From assembly GCA_024347235.1 (NCBI GenBank), contig AP025283.1, positions 124,001 through 188,000 of the forward strand: 64,000 bases of DNA. Direction: 5' to 3'. Below the pieces are notes generated by a model. It saw nothing but the letters and a program-made list of their open reading frames with translations, did not search any database and had not been told where the DNA came from. Origin of the DNA: Aliamphritea spongicola (GTDB taxonomy: Bacteria; Pseudomonadota; Gammaproteobacteria; Pseudomonadales; Balneatricaceae). Positions 19,740-30,487 of this stretch are shown here, in pieces. Numbering within the stretch: position 1 is the first letter of the stretch; every line of letters starts with the position of its first letter. Made by a program: the position numbers and the translations under genes.

Positions 19740-20384
19740 ATGAATCAACAGCCAGTGACAGACTTTGAAGCGCAGTTCGCGACTTTTATTCAGGCGGAAA
19801 TGACCACCGATACGGCACATGACTTTAATCACGTGTTGCGGGTGGTGAAGACCGCCCGGCAGCTGTGCGCAGCGGAGCAGGCACAGGCTGAAGTGGTGAT
19901 GCCCGCCGCCTGGCTACATGACTGTTTTACGTATCCAAAAGACCATCCGCAACGGCGGTTAAGTTCGCAACAGGCCGCCGATAAAGCCTGCCGGTTTCTG
20001 CAGGAGATCGGTTATCCACAGGTTTGGCATGATGCCATTCATCATGCCATTGTAGCGCACAGTTTCAGTGCCGGAATTCCGGCAGAAACCCTGGAAGCTC
20101 AGATCGTGCAGGATGCCGACCGGCTCGACTCGCTGGGGGCGGTTGGCATTGTCCGTACCCTGCAGGTGGGTACCGGGTTGCAGCGGGCTCTGTATCAGCC
20201 GGATGATCCGTTCTGTGAATCGCGGGCGCCGGATGACAGCCAGTTCACCCTGGATCACTTTTACACTAAGTTATTGCGGCTGGCCGATACCATGAATACC
20301 GCAGCCGCCAGAGCAGAGGCCCGGCGGCGTACTGACTATATGGAAGGTTTTCTGCAACAGCTGCACAGTGAAATATCCACTTAG
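19740..20384 (+). CDS. HD-domain phosphohydrolase (YedJ-like)
   Basis: 214 residues, intact, starting MNQQPVTDFEAQF. HD metal-binding residues are visible: HDFNHVLRV (first His), WLHDC (HD pair), QDADRLDSLGAVG (distal Asp). The arrangement matches the small YedJ/HD group of uncharacterised metal-dependent phosphohydrolases. Substrate unknown. Same direction as flavoenzyme 2 but separated from it by a terminator. Confidence 0.8.
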   Translation: MNQQPVTDFEAQFATFIQAEMTTDTAHDFNHVLRVVKTARQLCAAEQAQAEVVMPAAWLHDCFTYPKDHPQRRLSSQQAADKACRFLQEIGYPQVWHDAIHHAIVAHSFSAGIPAETLEAQIVQDADRLDSLGAVGIVRTLQVGTGLQRALYQPDDPFCESRAPDDSQFTLDHFYTKLLRLADTMNTAAARAEARRRTDYMEGFLQQLHSEIST

Positions 20385-20387
20385 TAT

Positions 20388-21281
20388 TCAGCCTTTCAGA
20401 CAAGGTGCCTGCTGCAGGTTCTCTGCCAGCAGATCCACGCAACTGCGGACTTTGGCAGACCCCTGTGGCCCCTGCCGGTGGATTATATTGACCGGCCAGG
20501 GTTCCGGTTCAAATTCGGGTAGTAAGCGGATCAGCTCGCCGGAGGCAAACTTAGCCGCCACCTGATAGGACAGCACCCGGGTAATGCCAAATCCGGCGCA
20601 GGCGGCATGAATAGCAGTGCCGTTATCGGAGGTACTCAGGCGGGGTTGGAAGTTCAGCGTGCGCAACCCTTCCGGGGTCTGAAAGCGCCAGTCCAGCGAC
20701 GGGCTGGCATCAATCAGGTTATGCTGCTGCAGTTCACCGAGGGATTCAGGGTTGCCGTGCTCCTGCAGATAAGCGGGGCTGGCGCATAGTACCCGGCTGA
20801 CGGTACCTACCCGGCGAGCCCGCAGGTTTGAGTCCGGCAGGTCGCCAATGCGGATGCCCACATCAATGCCTTCCTCCACCAGATTTACCCGGCGGTCTAC
20901 AAACAGCTCATTAACCTGTACATCCGGAAAACGGCGCAGATATTCCAGCATCAGCGGCGCAACAAAACGGCGGCCAAACAGGCTGGGAGCCGTAACGGTC
21001 AGCAATCCGCGGGGCGCTGCATTGATACCGGCAGCGGCCTGATCCGCCTGCGCTAACTGTTCCAGCACCGCACGGGAATCTTCCAGATACCGGCTACCCA
21101 CATCCGTCAGGTGTACATGACGGGTGGTGCGCTCCAGCAGTTTTGCTCCCAGATGATCTTCCAACTGACCAATGGCGCGGGTGACTGCCGGGGCGGAAAT
21201 GCGCAGCTGGCGGGCAGCTGCGGCGAATCCCTGCTGCTCAGCAACGGCGCTGAAGACCCTCAGAAGGTGGAACTGATCCAT
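20388..21281 (-). CDS. LysR family transcriptional regulator
   Basis: 297 residues from ATG 21281 (MDQFHLLRVFSAVAEQQGF). Helix-turn-helix AAARQLRISAPAVTRAIGQLE. Effector domain with FPDVQVNELFVDRRVNLVEEG, typical of the CrgA-like branch. Divergent from the AhpD-like gene at 21434 (gap of about 150 bases), so it probably controls that gene and the following fusion enzyme, as often seen for oxidative or electrophile-stress LysR circuits (inferred). Confidence 0.88.
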   Translation of the reverse strand: MDQFHLLRVFSAVAEQQGFAAAARQLRISAPAVTRAIGQLEDHLGAKLLERTTRHVHLTDVGSRYLEDSRAVLEQLAQADQAAAGINAAPRGLLTVTAPSLFGRRFVAPLMLEYLRRFPDVQVNELFVDRRVNLVEEGIDVGIRIGDLPDSNLRARRVGTVSRVLCASPAYLQEHGNPESLGELQQHNLIDASPSLDWRFQTPEGLRTLNFQPRLSTSDNGTAIHAACAGFGITRVLSYQVAAKFASGELIRLLPEFEPEPWPVNIIHRQGPQGSAKVRSCVDLLAENLQQAPCLKG

Positions 21282-21433
21282 GGACTGTCTGCCTATTATT
21301 TCATTTATCGTAATTATGAAATTAAATTTTAGGTGATTCTTTAATGAAATGTAATGGCTCATAGTGTCTTCACCCGCTGAGGTGAACGCGGGTTTTATAA
21401 CCAGACAGCGCACAAGCGCTAAGGAGTGACACA

Positions 21434-21979
21434 ATGAGCCGGATTAATGTTGTTGAACGTAATGCTGCCAGTGCAGAGCAGGGTGAACTGTTGGATGCGA
21501 TTCAGGCACAGTTGGGCATGGTCCCGAATTTTCTGAAGGTGTTTGCTAACTCGCCAGTGGCGCTGAAGGCGTTTCTGGGGCTGCATGGTGTTGCCGGTGA
21601 CGGTGAGCTGGACGGTGAAACCCGGGAGCGGATTGCACTGGCACTGGCCCAGACCAACAGCTGCCAGTACTGCCTTTCTGCGCATACTGCCCTGGGCCGT
21701 AAGGCCGGTCTGGAAAGTGCTGAAATTGCCGCGAACCGTGAGGGTGCCAGCCTGGATGATAATGCAGCGGTGGCGGTGAAGTTTGCCCTTTCTCTGGCGG
21801 AAAATACCGGTGCTGTCACCAATTCAGAACTGCTGGTGGTGCGTGAAGCAGGCTATAACGATGCTCAGATCGTTGAGATTATCACCCATGTGGCAATGAA
21901 CCTGCTGACCAATATGCTGGCAAAAGCTAGCCAGGTAAGCATCGACTTCCCGGAAGTGGATCTGAAGTTGGCAGGCTGA
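21434..21979 (+). CDS. AhpD-like carboxymuconolactone decarboxylase family protein
   Basis: 181 residues, intact, starting MSRINVVERNAASAEQGELL with AAGGAGTG upstream. The redox motif is SCQYCLSAH (about residues 76-84), the CxxC plus His of AhpD-type peroxidases/disulfide reductases. The final helical part (EIITHVAMNLLTN) fits the family. It may reduce peroxides or electrophiles. Probably co-transcribed with the oxidoreductase starting at 22071. Confidence 0.86.
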   Translation: MSRINVVERNAASAEQGELLDAIQAQLGMVPNFLKVFANSPVALKAFLGLHGVAGDGELDGETRERIALALAQTNSCQYCLSAHTALGRKAGLESAEIAANREGASLDDNAAVAVKFALSLAENTGAVTNSELLVVREAGYNDAQIVEIITHVAMNLLTNMLAKASQVSIDFPEVDLKLAG

Positions 21980-22070
21980 TCGTCAGCTTCTGACGGAGCG
22001 TTTTTAAAGTAAGACTGCTGTACTGTGAGAACCACAGTGCAGCGTTTCACCGATTCAGGAGGGGCCGGCT

Positions 22071-23333
22071 ATGGGACACCGTTTTGCAGAAATAGTCTTT
22101 ACCGAATCCGTGCTGGCGGAGCAGCAGCGGCACGGCAGCCGGGAGGCTTATCAGGGCTTTTGGGCGGCGAAGATTTCAATGGCCGGTTAAGTGCAGCGGA
22201 AGCGGGCTTTATTCAGGCCCGTGACAGTTTTTACATGGCGAGTGTCAGCGAAACCGGCTGGCCATATGTACAGCATCGTGGCGGGGCTGCCGGCTTTGTC
22301 CGGGTGCTGGACAAACAGACCCTCGGATTTGCCGATTACAGTGGTAACCGGCAGTACGTGAGTCTGGGTAATTTTCGCCGGGATAACCGGGTTGCGCTGT
22401 TTTTATGGATTACGTTAACCGTACCCGGTTAAAACTGCTGGGCCGTATCAGGTTGGTGGACCCTCAGGATCTGAAAACCCTGGCGGCGCTGGAACAGGCG
22501 GATTTCCGGGCGCCGGTGGAACGGAGCTATCTGATTGATGTGGAAGGCTTCGACTGGAATTGTCCCAAATATATTACCCCCGTTTTACGGAACAGGAGTG
22601 GCAGGCGCTGGCGGTGCCTGAAGTAGCAGCGCCGGTAGCAGATCAGCCGGTACCGGTATCTGACAATGTGTTGGGTGACGGGCCGTTAGGGCTGAAAATC
22701 AGCGGCGTTAGCCAGCTAACACCTGAGGTACGCAGTTATCAGTTGCAGTCAGTGAACGGGGAACCACTGCCAACTTTCAGCCCGGGGCGCATTTGCAGGT
22801 GCCTGTGCCGACACCTCAGGGTATCCGCATGGGGCATTACTCCCTGTGCGGCGCGCCGGGCAACCATGAATATCAGATAGCGGTTCAGGCTAAAGCGGAT
22901 TCCAAACTGGCTGCAGCGCTGCAGCGCCATTATCAGTTAGGCACCCGGTTACAGATTACCGAGCCTCAGAATCATTTTGCTCTCCATGAAGATAACCGCC
23001 CGGCATTGCTGATTGCCGGTGGTATCGGCATTACACCGCTTAAATCCATGGCGCTGGCGTTGTTGCAGCGGGGAGCTGAGTTTCAGTTGCACTACGCCGC
23101 CAAAAGCTCTGAACAGATGGCATTTTACCCTGAATTGCAGAGCCTGCTGGGAACGGCTGATTACCTATTTCAGCCATGATGGAGAGCGTCTTAACCCGGC
23201 AGAGTTGCTGACGGACCTGGCAGATGATTGTCAGATTTATGCCTGTGGTCCGGAAGAGCTGCTGGCCAGTATTCGCCGTGCGACCCGTAATGCGAGCATT
23301 GATGATCGGTTACAGCTGGAAAATTTCAGCTGA
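22071..23333 (+). CDS. PNPOx-like/ferredoxin-NADP reductase-like fusion oxidoreductase (frameshifted)
   Basis: About 420 residues when four or five shifts (near 22160, 22415, 22580, 22785 and 23165) are repaired. ATG 22071 follows AGGAGGGG. The N-terminal half is a split-barrel flavin domain: ARDSFYMASVSETGWPYVQH is the hallmark of PNPOx-like proteins. The C-terminal half is an FNR-type module with MGHYSLCGAPGN (flavin site), LLIAGGIGITPLKSMA (NAD(P) site) and IYACGPEELL. The 2Fe-2S domain that follows in some relatives is absent; the protein ends RLQLENFS. It may be a flavin-dependent nitroreductase or quinone-type reductase controlled by the LysR at 21281. Confidence 0.75.
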
Positions 23334-23388
23334 ACGGTGCATTTTACTCAGACTGTTACTGCCCCGGGGCTGATGAATGCTTACAGAA

Positions 23389-24021
23389 TTACTGGCTGCG
23401 ACCAACCATCAACCCGGCTGCAGACAGCATCATAACGGCGGCACTGCGGAACATTATTTGCTGTGCATGTAGCTGAGAGAGTAAGCGGCGAATCCGGACA
23501 GCGCCTGAAATATAGACGCCTCCTACAGTAAGTAGCACCAGAACGGTTGTCGGAATCAGAACCAGCCCCCAGCTGTGAAGGGTAATGGCATCCAGTGGGA
23601 TTACCAGTGGTAGCAGCGCCAGATAAAAGGCGATGGTTTTCGGATTGCCCATTGTGATGGTTAAACCTGACAGACTGGCGGTGATAAGGTCTTTACGGCG
23701 GATAGTTTGTTCCGTATCCAGTGGCTGATGTTCCGCAAACCAGAACTGCCAGGCCAGATAGCTCAGGTACAGAGCAGCGCCCCAGCGGACGACAATAAAC
23801 AGGGTATTCAGCTGTTCGGCAATCAGTGCCAGCCCGAATACTGCGAATGACAGATAAATCAGATCACCCAGAACTAAACCCAGCAGAAAGCTGAAACCGG
23901 TAATTGCGCCGCCGCTAATACTGCGGGCAATTAATGCGGTTATACCCGGCCCCGGGATGATGGCGGCAATGGCCAGTGCTGTGGCGTAGGCAAGAATCTG
24001 GCTTGGATCAAACATAGTCAT
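23389..24021 (-). CDS. LysE/RhtB family exporter
   Basis: 210 residues, intact, six predicted membrane segments. The conserved IIPGPGITALIARSI motif is in the first segment (about residues 21-35) and the GNPKTIAFYLALLP motif in the middle. Exports amino acids or analogues through the inner membrane. Lies directly downstream of the AraC regulator gene at 24935, with another LysE gene upstream of that, so the three may form one unit. Confidence 0.88.
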   Translation of the reverse strand: MTMFDPSQILAYATALAIAAIIPGPGITALIARSISGGAITGFSFLLGLVLGDLIYLSFAVFGLALIAEQLNTLFIVVRWGAALYLSYLAWQFWFAEHQPLDTEQTIRRKDLITASLSGLTITMGNPKTIAFYLALLPLVIPLDAITLHSWGLVLIPTTVLVLLTVGGVYISGAVRIRRLLSQLHAQQIMFRSAAVMMLSAAGLMVGRSQ

Positions 24022-24078
24022 TCCCTGTGTTTTATAACGGTGAAAAAAGCCCGGTGATGTTCCCTGCCGGGCCTGAGC

Positions 24079-24935
24079 TCAGAGTAAAAGTTCAGATAAG
24101 CGCTCAGATAAAAAAGACTGATACAGCCGTGGGGTAATCGCCAGGCGTTTTTAAAGTTACGCTGAAAATGTGCCTGATCAGCGAACCCTAGCTGACTGGC
24201 TGTATCGCTAAGGCTTTCACCTTCACGCAGTAATCGCTTGGCGGTTTTGATGCGCTGATCCAGCTGCCAGGCATGGGGTGACTGGCCATAAACCTTCTTG
24301 AAACTGCGGATCAGGTGGTAGCGGCTCAGCCCGGTTTCACTGGCAAAGCTGTCCAGTGACAGATTGCTATCCAACTGATCCAGAATCATTTCCCGTACCT
24401 GACGGACGCCAGCAGTATCGGTCTTCATCACCTCTTTATTCAGCGGTGCCACCGTTGCATACCGCAGGGCCAGATAGTCCATCAGCAGGCTTTCAGCCAT
24501 GCCTGTATCCGGTTGTTGCAGGGCACTGAAAAGTGCGTTGAATGCCTGGTAGCTTTGCTGATCTGTGTCCAGAGGACCTGGAAATGACAGGTAATCCTGC
24601 CCCTGGCACTGAAATATTTCCGCCTGTAACTCTCCGATCAGCTGGCTGTCAATGAACAGCATCCGGTAGGACCATTCACCGTTATCCGGATTGCAGGAGT
24701 GGGCGTCGCCGGGATTCATCATCACGGTTGCTGTTGTCCCGATCCGGTGGCTGCGCTGGCGGTTCTGGTAACGGGCGCTGCCGGCATCAATGACGCCGAA
24801 TGACACTTCATCATGGGAATGAACGCCGTAGCAGGCACTGGAATGATCTGCCAGACGCAGCTCTGCCTGCGGCAGCGATGGGCTGCGGGCAAAGAAGCAG
24901 TTATTACGGATGTCCGGTGCGTGGCTGGCAGTCAT
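24079..24935 (-). CDS. AraC family regulator (frameshifted at C-terminus)
   Basis: About 285 residues. ATG 24935 (MTASHAPDIRNNCFFARSP) has GAGG eight bases upstream; ATG 24962, overlapping the LysE stop, is an alternative. N-terminal cupin-like sensor (HSHDEVSFGVIDAG, MMNPGDAHSCNP). C-terminal AraC domain: SLDSFASETGLSRYHLIRSF and SLSDTASQLGFADQAHFQRN. A shift near 24140 is needed to reach the natural end AITPRLYQSFLSERLSELLL at 24079. Sits between two LysE exporters, a common arrangement for AraC/LysE amino-acid efflux units. Confidence 0.85.
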
Positions 24936-24954
24936 CGTCAGCGCCTCTGGCGGA

Positions 24955-25554
24955 TTAAACATTAATGATGGTCAGAATACTGGCGACCAGCAGAGCCGCC
25001 ATGACCCGGTTAAACATAACCTGACGTACCGGGTTCGACAAGTAGCGGCTGATCAGCTGCCCCAGCAGGGCCCAGCTGCCAACGCCGATCAGGCACATGG
25101 CAAAGGATACCGTACAGAAAATCAGTAAGAAGAGTTCCGCCGGTTGCTGGCTGCTGACGAACAGGCTAACGCCGGAAGCTGATACCAGCCAGGCTTTGGG
25201 GTTGAGTAACTGACAGAGCGCGCCTTCCAGCAAACGGGGCGGCTCTGATTGTTTATCAGACTGCAGATTTTCCGGGCGGGCAGAAGCAATTTTCCAGGCC
25301 ATCCATAACAGAAAAGCACCGCCTGCGTACTGCAGAATCATGGCAAAGTCGGGAAACTGAATCAGTAACCGGTTCAGGCCTGCCCCCACCAGAAAAACGA
25401 TCAGTGTATAGCTCAGGGTGGCGCCCAGCACATGGGGCAGAGCACCGCGAAAGCCATAGTTTGCGCCAGCTCCGGTGGCAACAATGTTCACTGGCCCCGG
25501 TGAAATGGCACCGACCAGGGCAAATGCCAGCATAGATAAAACGATTGTCAGCAT
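24955..25554 (-). CDS. LysE/RhtB family exporter
   Basis: 199 residues from ATG 25554 (MLTIVLSMLAFALVGAISPG) with GGAG upstream. Six membrane segments. The SPGPVNIVATGAGANYGF motif is close to the family signature, and LLNPKAWLVSASG corresponds to the second conserved block. Its stop lies 20 bases before the regulator start at 24935. Substrate unknown. Confidence 0.88.
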   Translation of the reverse strand: MLTIVLSMLAFALVGAISPGPVNIVATGAGANYGFRGALPHVLGATLSYTLIVFLVGAGLNRLLIQFPDFAMILQYAGGAFLLWMAWKIASARPENLQSDKQSEPPRLLEGALCQLLNPKAWLVSASGVSLFVSSQQPAELFLLIFCTVSFAMCLIGVGSWALLGQLISRYLSNPVRQVMFNRVMAALLVASILTIINV

Positions 25555-26165
25555 GGAAGGCTCCAGAGGTAATGATGCTGACAGCTTAATGGGCAGTGAT
25601 ATTGCTGTATTGAACAAAATTGCTGCTTGGGAATGGCTCTGATGAACCTTTTCAGTTGCTGCCGGTACGGTTGGGAAAAGAGACGGCTACAGGGCCGGAC
25701 TGACAAGATTTTTCAGCGCTTTTGTCGAGAGTAAAGGGGAATCGTTGTGGCAGATTTCGGGATATATCCGGCTTATTTCGAGTATGCGTTACTCATATTG
25801 GGTAGATGTAAGCGTGTTTTTCAGTGATTTGTTTGTCTTTTTGTTGGGGTTTTAGCGTTTTACGACCCATCAGGAAACTTCACGGAGGGCTGTGTAACTT
25901 TTTCAATAGTGTTTTTGTTATTAATAATCAGATGCTTACTGAGTTTTTGGTTAAGGTTTATTATGAATAATACAAATGATTCTATTGTTTTAAATCGTTG
26001 ACTCATATGTATTATTCATGATGTACTCTTGCTGATATGAACTATGGTTTGTATTGGCGATACGTTTGTATTCCTGTTTGGAAGAACTGGTTCGGGTAGT
26101 ACCGGTGTAACGTATGGCAACAGCATTTAAAGAAAAAAATAACGTATATATGTGGGTGCTTCACA
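25555..26165. other. Long divergent intergenic region with spaced inverted repeat
   Basis: 611 bases, AT-rich towards the right end. It must contain the promoters of the leftward LysE/AraC unit and the rightward TAXI gene. A perfect 12-base inverted repeat (ATGAATAATACA at 25963-25974 and its complement at 26008-26019) has arm centres 45 bp apart. No gene or RNA recognised. Confidence 0.5.
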
Positions 26166-27143
26166 ATGATTAAATCAACTAAGGCGGCAACGCTGGCGTT
26201 TACTCTGGCTCTTGGTCTGTCTGCGCCGGTCGCAACTCAGGCGGCTGATCAGCAATTCATCACTATCGGTACCGGCGGTGTAACCGGTGTTTATTATCCG
26301 ACTGGTGGTGCAATCTGCCGTTTGGTGAACAAGGGCCGTAAAGACCACGGTGTACGCTGTTCAACAGAAAGTACCGGTGGTTCTGTTTATAACCTGAATA
26401 CTATCCGTGCCGGTGAGCTGGACATGGGTGTGGCCCAGTCTGACTGGCAGTTCCACGCATACAACGGTACCAGCAAATTTGCTGATGCCGGCGCTAACAA
26501 AGATCTGCGTGCGGTGTTCTCCGTACACCCTGAACCGTTCACTGTTGTGGCACGGGCTGACAGCGGTATCACTAATTTCGAAGATATCAAGGGCAAGCGG
26601 GTGAACATCGGTAACCCGGGTTCCGGCCAGCGCGGTACGATGGAAGTGCTGATGGAAGCCATGGGCTGGACCAATGCTGACTTTGCCCTGGCATCTGAGC
26701 TGAAAGCATCTGAGCAGGCCAGCGCACTGTGTGATAACAAGATCGACGTAATGATCTACACCGTGGGTCACCCAAGTGGTGCAATCAAAGAAGCCACCAC
26801 CTCCTGTGACAGCAAGCTGGTAAATGTGACCGGCTCTGCTGTGGATAAGCTGGTTGCTGATAACAGCTACTACCGTACAGCGACTATTCCGGCGGGCATG
26901 TACCGGGGTAACGATGCAGATACCAACACCTTCGGTGTGGGTGCAACCTTCGTTTCTTCCACCGCTGTACCGGAAGATGTGGTGTATGCAGTGGTTAAAG
27001 CGGTATTCGAAAACTTCGATACTTTCCGCAAGTTACACCCGGCATTCGCTAATCTGAAGAAAGAAGAAATGATCAGTGACGGTTTGTCGGCTCCGCTGCA
27101 CCCGGGTGCTGCTAAGTACTACAAAGAAGCAGGCCTGATGTAA
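26166..27143 (+). CDS. TAXI family TRAP transporter substrate-binding protein
   Basis: 325 residues, intact. Signal peptide with cleavage near ATQAADQQF (about residue 27). TAXI signatures: [40 protein letters not shown] and [15 protein letters not shown]. Delivers a solute to the fused TRAP permease encoded next. TAXI systems of marine bacteria often carry glutamate, other dicarboxylates or compatible solutes; the ligand here is not readable from sequence. It is followed by an intercistronic hairpin, expected for a highly expressed binding protein. Confidence 0.93.
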   Translation: MIKSTKAATLAFTLALGLSAPVATQAADQQFITIGTGGVTGVYYPTGGAICRLVNKGRKDHGVRCSTESTGGSVYNLNTIRAGELDMGVAQSDWQFHAYNGTSKFADAGANKDLRAVFSVHPEPFTVVARADSGITNFEDIKGKRVNIGNPGSGQRGTMEVLMEAMGWTNADFALASELKASEQASALCDNKIDVMIYTVGHPSGAIKEATTSCDSKLVNVTGSAVDKLVADNSYYRTATIPAGMYRGNDADTNTFGVGATFVSSTAVPEDVVYAVVKAVFENFDTFRKLHPAFANLKKEEMISDGLSAPLHPGAAKYYKEAGLM

Positions 27144-27166
27144 GCAGCTATTGCGCATCGTGCCTG

Positions 27167-27219
27167 ACGGGGTCTTTGGGAACCGGTATCGTTTTACCTG
27201 GCGACCGGGCCCCGTTTTT
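27167..27219 (+). terminator. Intercistronic hairpin/attenuator after TAXI gene
   Basis: ACGGGG and CCCCGT arms with a long internal region followed by TTTTTG. Probably limits read-through into the permease gene so that binding protein exceeds permease. Confidence 0.5.
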
Positions 27220-27290
27220 GTTGGACTGTTATGTGCTGACCCTTTGAGGCTCGGTGCGTAACTTCCCTTAGCGTATATGGGGAAATTACT

Positions 27291-29869
27291 GTGACTGATA
27301 ACAATCACCATTCTGCCGGTGCTGCTGAGCAGCTATCTGCTGAAGACATTGTTGCACAGACGGATTCCGGTGCCCGGTCGCCGTCTGGCGCAGCAAAACC
27401 TTACTCTGGTCGGTTGCCCTGTTCTGGGCACTGTTCCAGCTCTGGTACGCCTCACCGCTGCCCTTCGTATTCAATTTCGGCGTGATTAATGACACCCAGG
27501 CGCGGGCGATTCACCTGAGCTTCGCAATATTCCTGGCGTTTACGGCCTATCCGGCGCTGAGCCGCTCTCCGAAAGACTATATTCCTTTGCAGGACTGGGG
27601 CTTTGCACTGCTCGGTGCCTTCAGTGCTTCTTATCTGGTGATCTTTCACGCGGAGTTGGCCAACCGGGCCGGTGCACCGATCACCGCTGACCTGATTTTT
27701 GCCGTGGCCGGTATGGTGTTGCTGCTGGAAGCAACCCGCCGGGCACTGGGACCACCGCTGATGGTGGTTGCTGCTGTCTTCCTGATTTACACCTTTGGTG
27801 GCCCGTATATGCCGGATGTGATTGCCCACAAAGGTGCCAGTCTGAATAAGACTATGTCGCACCAGTGGCTGACCACTGAAGGGGTGTTTGGTGTTGCACT
27901 GGGCGTTTCAACCAGCTTCGTATTCCTGTTCGTGCTGTTCGGCGCATTGCTGGAAAAAGCCGGGGCCGGTAACTATTTCACCAAGGTATCCTTTTCATTG
28001 CTGGGCCACATGCGTGGCGGCCCGGCAAAAGCTGCTGTGGTTTCTTCCGGCCTGAGTGGGCTGATTTCCGGTTCTTCGATTGCCAATGTGGTAACCACCG
28101 GTACCTTTACCATTCCGCTGATGAAGCGGGTGGGTTTTCCGGCAGTAAAGCCGGTGCAGTGGAAGTGGCTGCGTCCACCAACGGTCAGCTAACGCCACCT
28201 ATCATGGGGGCTGCGGCTTTCCTGATGGTGGAGTATGTGGGTATTCCGTATATCGATGTTATCCGCCATGCGATTTTGCCGGCGCTGATTTCCTACATCG
28301 CGCTGATTTACATCGTGCATCTGGAAGCGATGAAAGCCGGTATGCAGGGCTTACCGCGCCGCTATAACCCGACGCTGGCGCAGGCGTTGCTAAGCTGGGC
28401 TGGGATTATTCTGGGTGTCTGTGTGCTGTCGATGGCTGTGTACTACGGGGTTGGCTGGACGAAAGATGTGATGGGTGCCTGGGCCAGCCCGATACTGGGT
28501 ATCGGTATTCTGGTGGTTTATCTGGGGCTGCTGAAGTTCTGTTCCGGTTACCCGGAACTGGAGATGGACGATCCGAATTCGCCGGTCGTTGAATTGCCGG
28601 AACCGGGCCCGACCGTGAAGTCCGGTTTGTACTTCCTGCTGCCTGTGGTCGTACTGGTATGGTGCCTGACGGTAGAACGTCTGTCGCCAGGTCTGTCGGC
28701 CTTCTGGGCGACCGTCTTTATGGTCTTCATCGTGCTGACTCACAAGCCGATTAAAGCCTTTTACCGGGGTGAAACCGCCCTGGGGCAACGGATTAAACAG
28801 GGGTGGATGATCTGCTGGAAGGGCTGGTTACCGGTTCCCGGAACATGATTGGTATCGGCGTGGCGACTGCTGCCGCAGGTATCGTTGTGGGCACTGTTAC
28901 CCTGACAGGTATCGGTCTGGTAATGACTGAATTCGTTGAGTTCATTTCCGGCGGTAACATCATTCTGATGCTGATTTTCACCGCAGTGATCAGTCTGATT
29001 CTGGGCATGGGCCTGCCAACCACGGCGAACTATATTGTGGTTTCGACCCTGATGGCGCCGGTTATCGTTACTCTGGGTGCCCAGAGTGGCTTAATCGTAC
29101 CGCTGATCGCTGTGCACCTGTTTGTGTTTTATTTCGGCATACTGGCGGACGACACGCCGCCGGTGGGGCTGGCGGCCTTTGCCGCCGCAGCGATTGCCCG
29201 CAGTGATCCGATTAAAACCGGTATACAGGGCTTCACCTACGATATCCGGACCGCGATTCTGCCGTTCATGTTTATCTTCAATACCGAGTTGTTGCTGATC
29301 GACATTCAGGGGTATTCCACCTGTTGCTGGTGATTGTCAGCTCCGTGATTGCCATTCTGGTGTTCTCGGCGGCAACCCAGGGCTTCTGGTTTGTGAAAAC
29401 CCGCTGGTATGAAACCATCATCCTGTTGCTGGTGGCCTTTACTATGTTCCGGCCCGGCTTCTGGTGGGATGAAATTTATCCGCCGGTGCAAAGCGTTGCC
29501 GCGACTGAGATAACCACAGTGGTTGAAGAGCTGCCGGCAGACCAGAAACTGCGGATGGCGGTGAGCGGTGAAACCATTGACGGAGATATGGTCAGTAAAA
29601 TCGTTGAACTGCCAATACCCGCGGCGGAAACCGCCAGTGCCCGGGTCGAGGCTGCCGGTCTGTTCCTGCGGGAAGACGAAGGCAACGTAGTGGTTGATCA
29701 GGTTGGCTTTGGCAGTAATGCAGAGGCTGTGGGTATCGACTTCGACTGGCAGATCAACAGCATTGAGATAGCCGCCGACCGGCCAGCCAAGCAGTTAATG
29801 TTTATTCCTGCTTTGCTGGTGTTATTCGGTCTTGGCTGGTGGCAGATTCGCCGTCGGGAACAGGGGTAA
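27291..29869 (+). CDS. TRAP transporter fused permease, TAXI type, with DUF3394 tail (frameshifted)
   Basis: About 860 residues. GTG start at 27291 is assumed (opening TDNNHHSAGAAEQ). Breaks near 27400, 28155, 28805 and 29320. Small-subunit (DctQ-like) helices come first, then the large DctM-like part with many membrane segments: GLISGSSIANVVTTGTF, STNGQLTPPIMGAAAFLM, ILGMGLPTTANYIVVS and FGILADDTPPVGLAAFAA are signature blocks. A C-terminal soluble domain of about 130 residues (ETASARVEAAGLFLRE and onward) matches DUF3394, typical of TAXI permeases. It ends with a last helix and RRREQG. Forms an Na+-driven importer with the 26166 protein. Confidence 0.9.
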
Positions 29870-29875
29870 TTATCT

Positions 29876-30301
29876 ATGTATAAGAAATTACTGGTAGCAG
29901 TGGATCTGCAGGATGCCAAAGGAACAGAGGCAACCTTGCAGGCACTGAATGATTATGTGGCACCCGGTATGGAAGTGGAGCTGGTGGCTGTGTTGCCGGG
30001 CTTTAAGATGCCACTGGTGGCGTCTTATTTTCCGGAAGATATGGTGAAACAGGCGCTGGATACCATGCGGGCAGAACTTACCCGGCTGGCGGATGCGCAT
30101 CTGGTGAAAGAGATGAATGTCTCGGTCTGGGTAACGGCGGGTAAGGTACCTAAACGGATTGTGGCACGGGCAGATGAGATTGATGCGGATCTGATTCTAA
30201 TCCGGGCGCTGAAACACGGACGCATGGAGAAGATGATGATGGGCTCCGTCACTGCCAAAGTGGTTCAGACCGCAGACCGCTCAGTGCTGGTCATTCGCTG
30301 A
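29876..30301 (+). CDS. Universal stress protein, TeaD-like
   Basis: 141 residues, intact. KKLLVAVDLQDAKGTEATLQ is the N-terminal Usp strand and loop. The nucleotide-binding tail is LILIRALKHGRMEKMMMGSVTAKVVQTADRSVLVIR in two adjoining blocks. Follows the TRAP permease by six bases. In Halomonas the UspA protein TeaD is encoded with the ectoine TRAP transporter and tunes its activity, so a similar regulatory role is likely. The operon ends in a terminator. Confidence 0.9.
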   Translation: MYKKLLVAVDLQDAKGTEATLQALNDYVAPGMEVELVAVLPGFKMPLVASYFPEDMVKQALDTMRAELTRLADAHLVKEMNVSVWVTAGKVPKRIVARADEIDADLILIRALKHGRMEKMMMGSVTAKVVQTADRSVLVIR

Positions 30302-30323
30302 GCATTCAGCCTGTTCGACATAC

Positions 30324-30351
30324 AAAAAGCCGGTTTTTACCGGCTTTTTGT
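30324..30351. terminator. Terminator after TRAP/Usp operon
   Basis: AAAAAGCCGGT stem with its complement ending in TTTTT. Confidence 0.9.
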
Positions 30352-30439
30352 TATTTATGGCTTCTGTAGCCAGTTTTTACACATTAATTGAGTTTTCACA
30401 CGGTTCTGCTGTGGCATCAGTATTCACTCTTTGCTATGT

Positions 30440-30460
30440 TAATGATAATTATTATCATTA
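30440..30460. promoter_or_regulatory. Fur box
   Basis: AATGATAATTATTATCATT (30441-30459) is a perfect 9-1-9 palindrome very close to the classical 19-base Fur consensus built of GATAAT units. Located 28 bases before ATG 30488, so Fur would block the start of transcription or the promoter. Confidence 0.85.
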
Positions 30461-30487
30461 TTGTTAAGTGCTCGGTGGTACAGTTCT

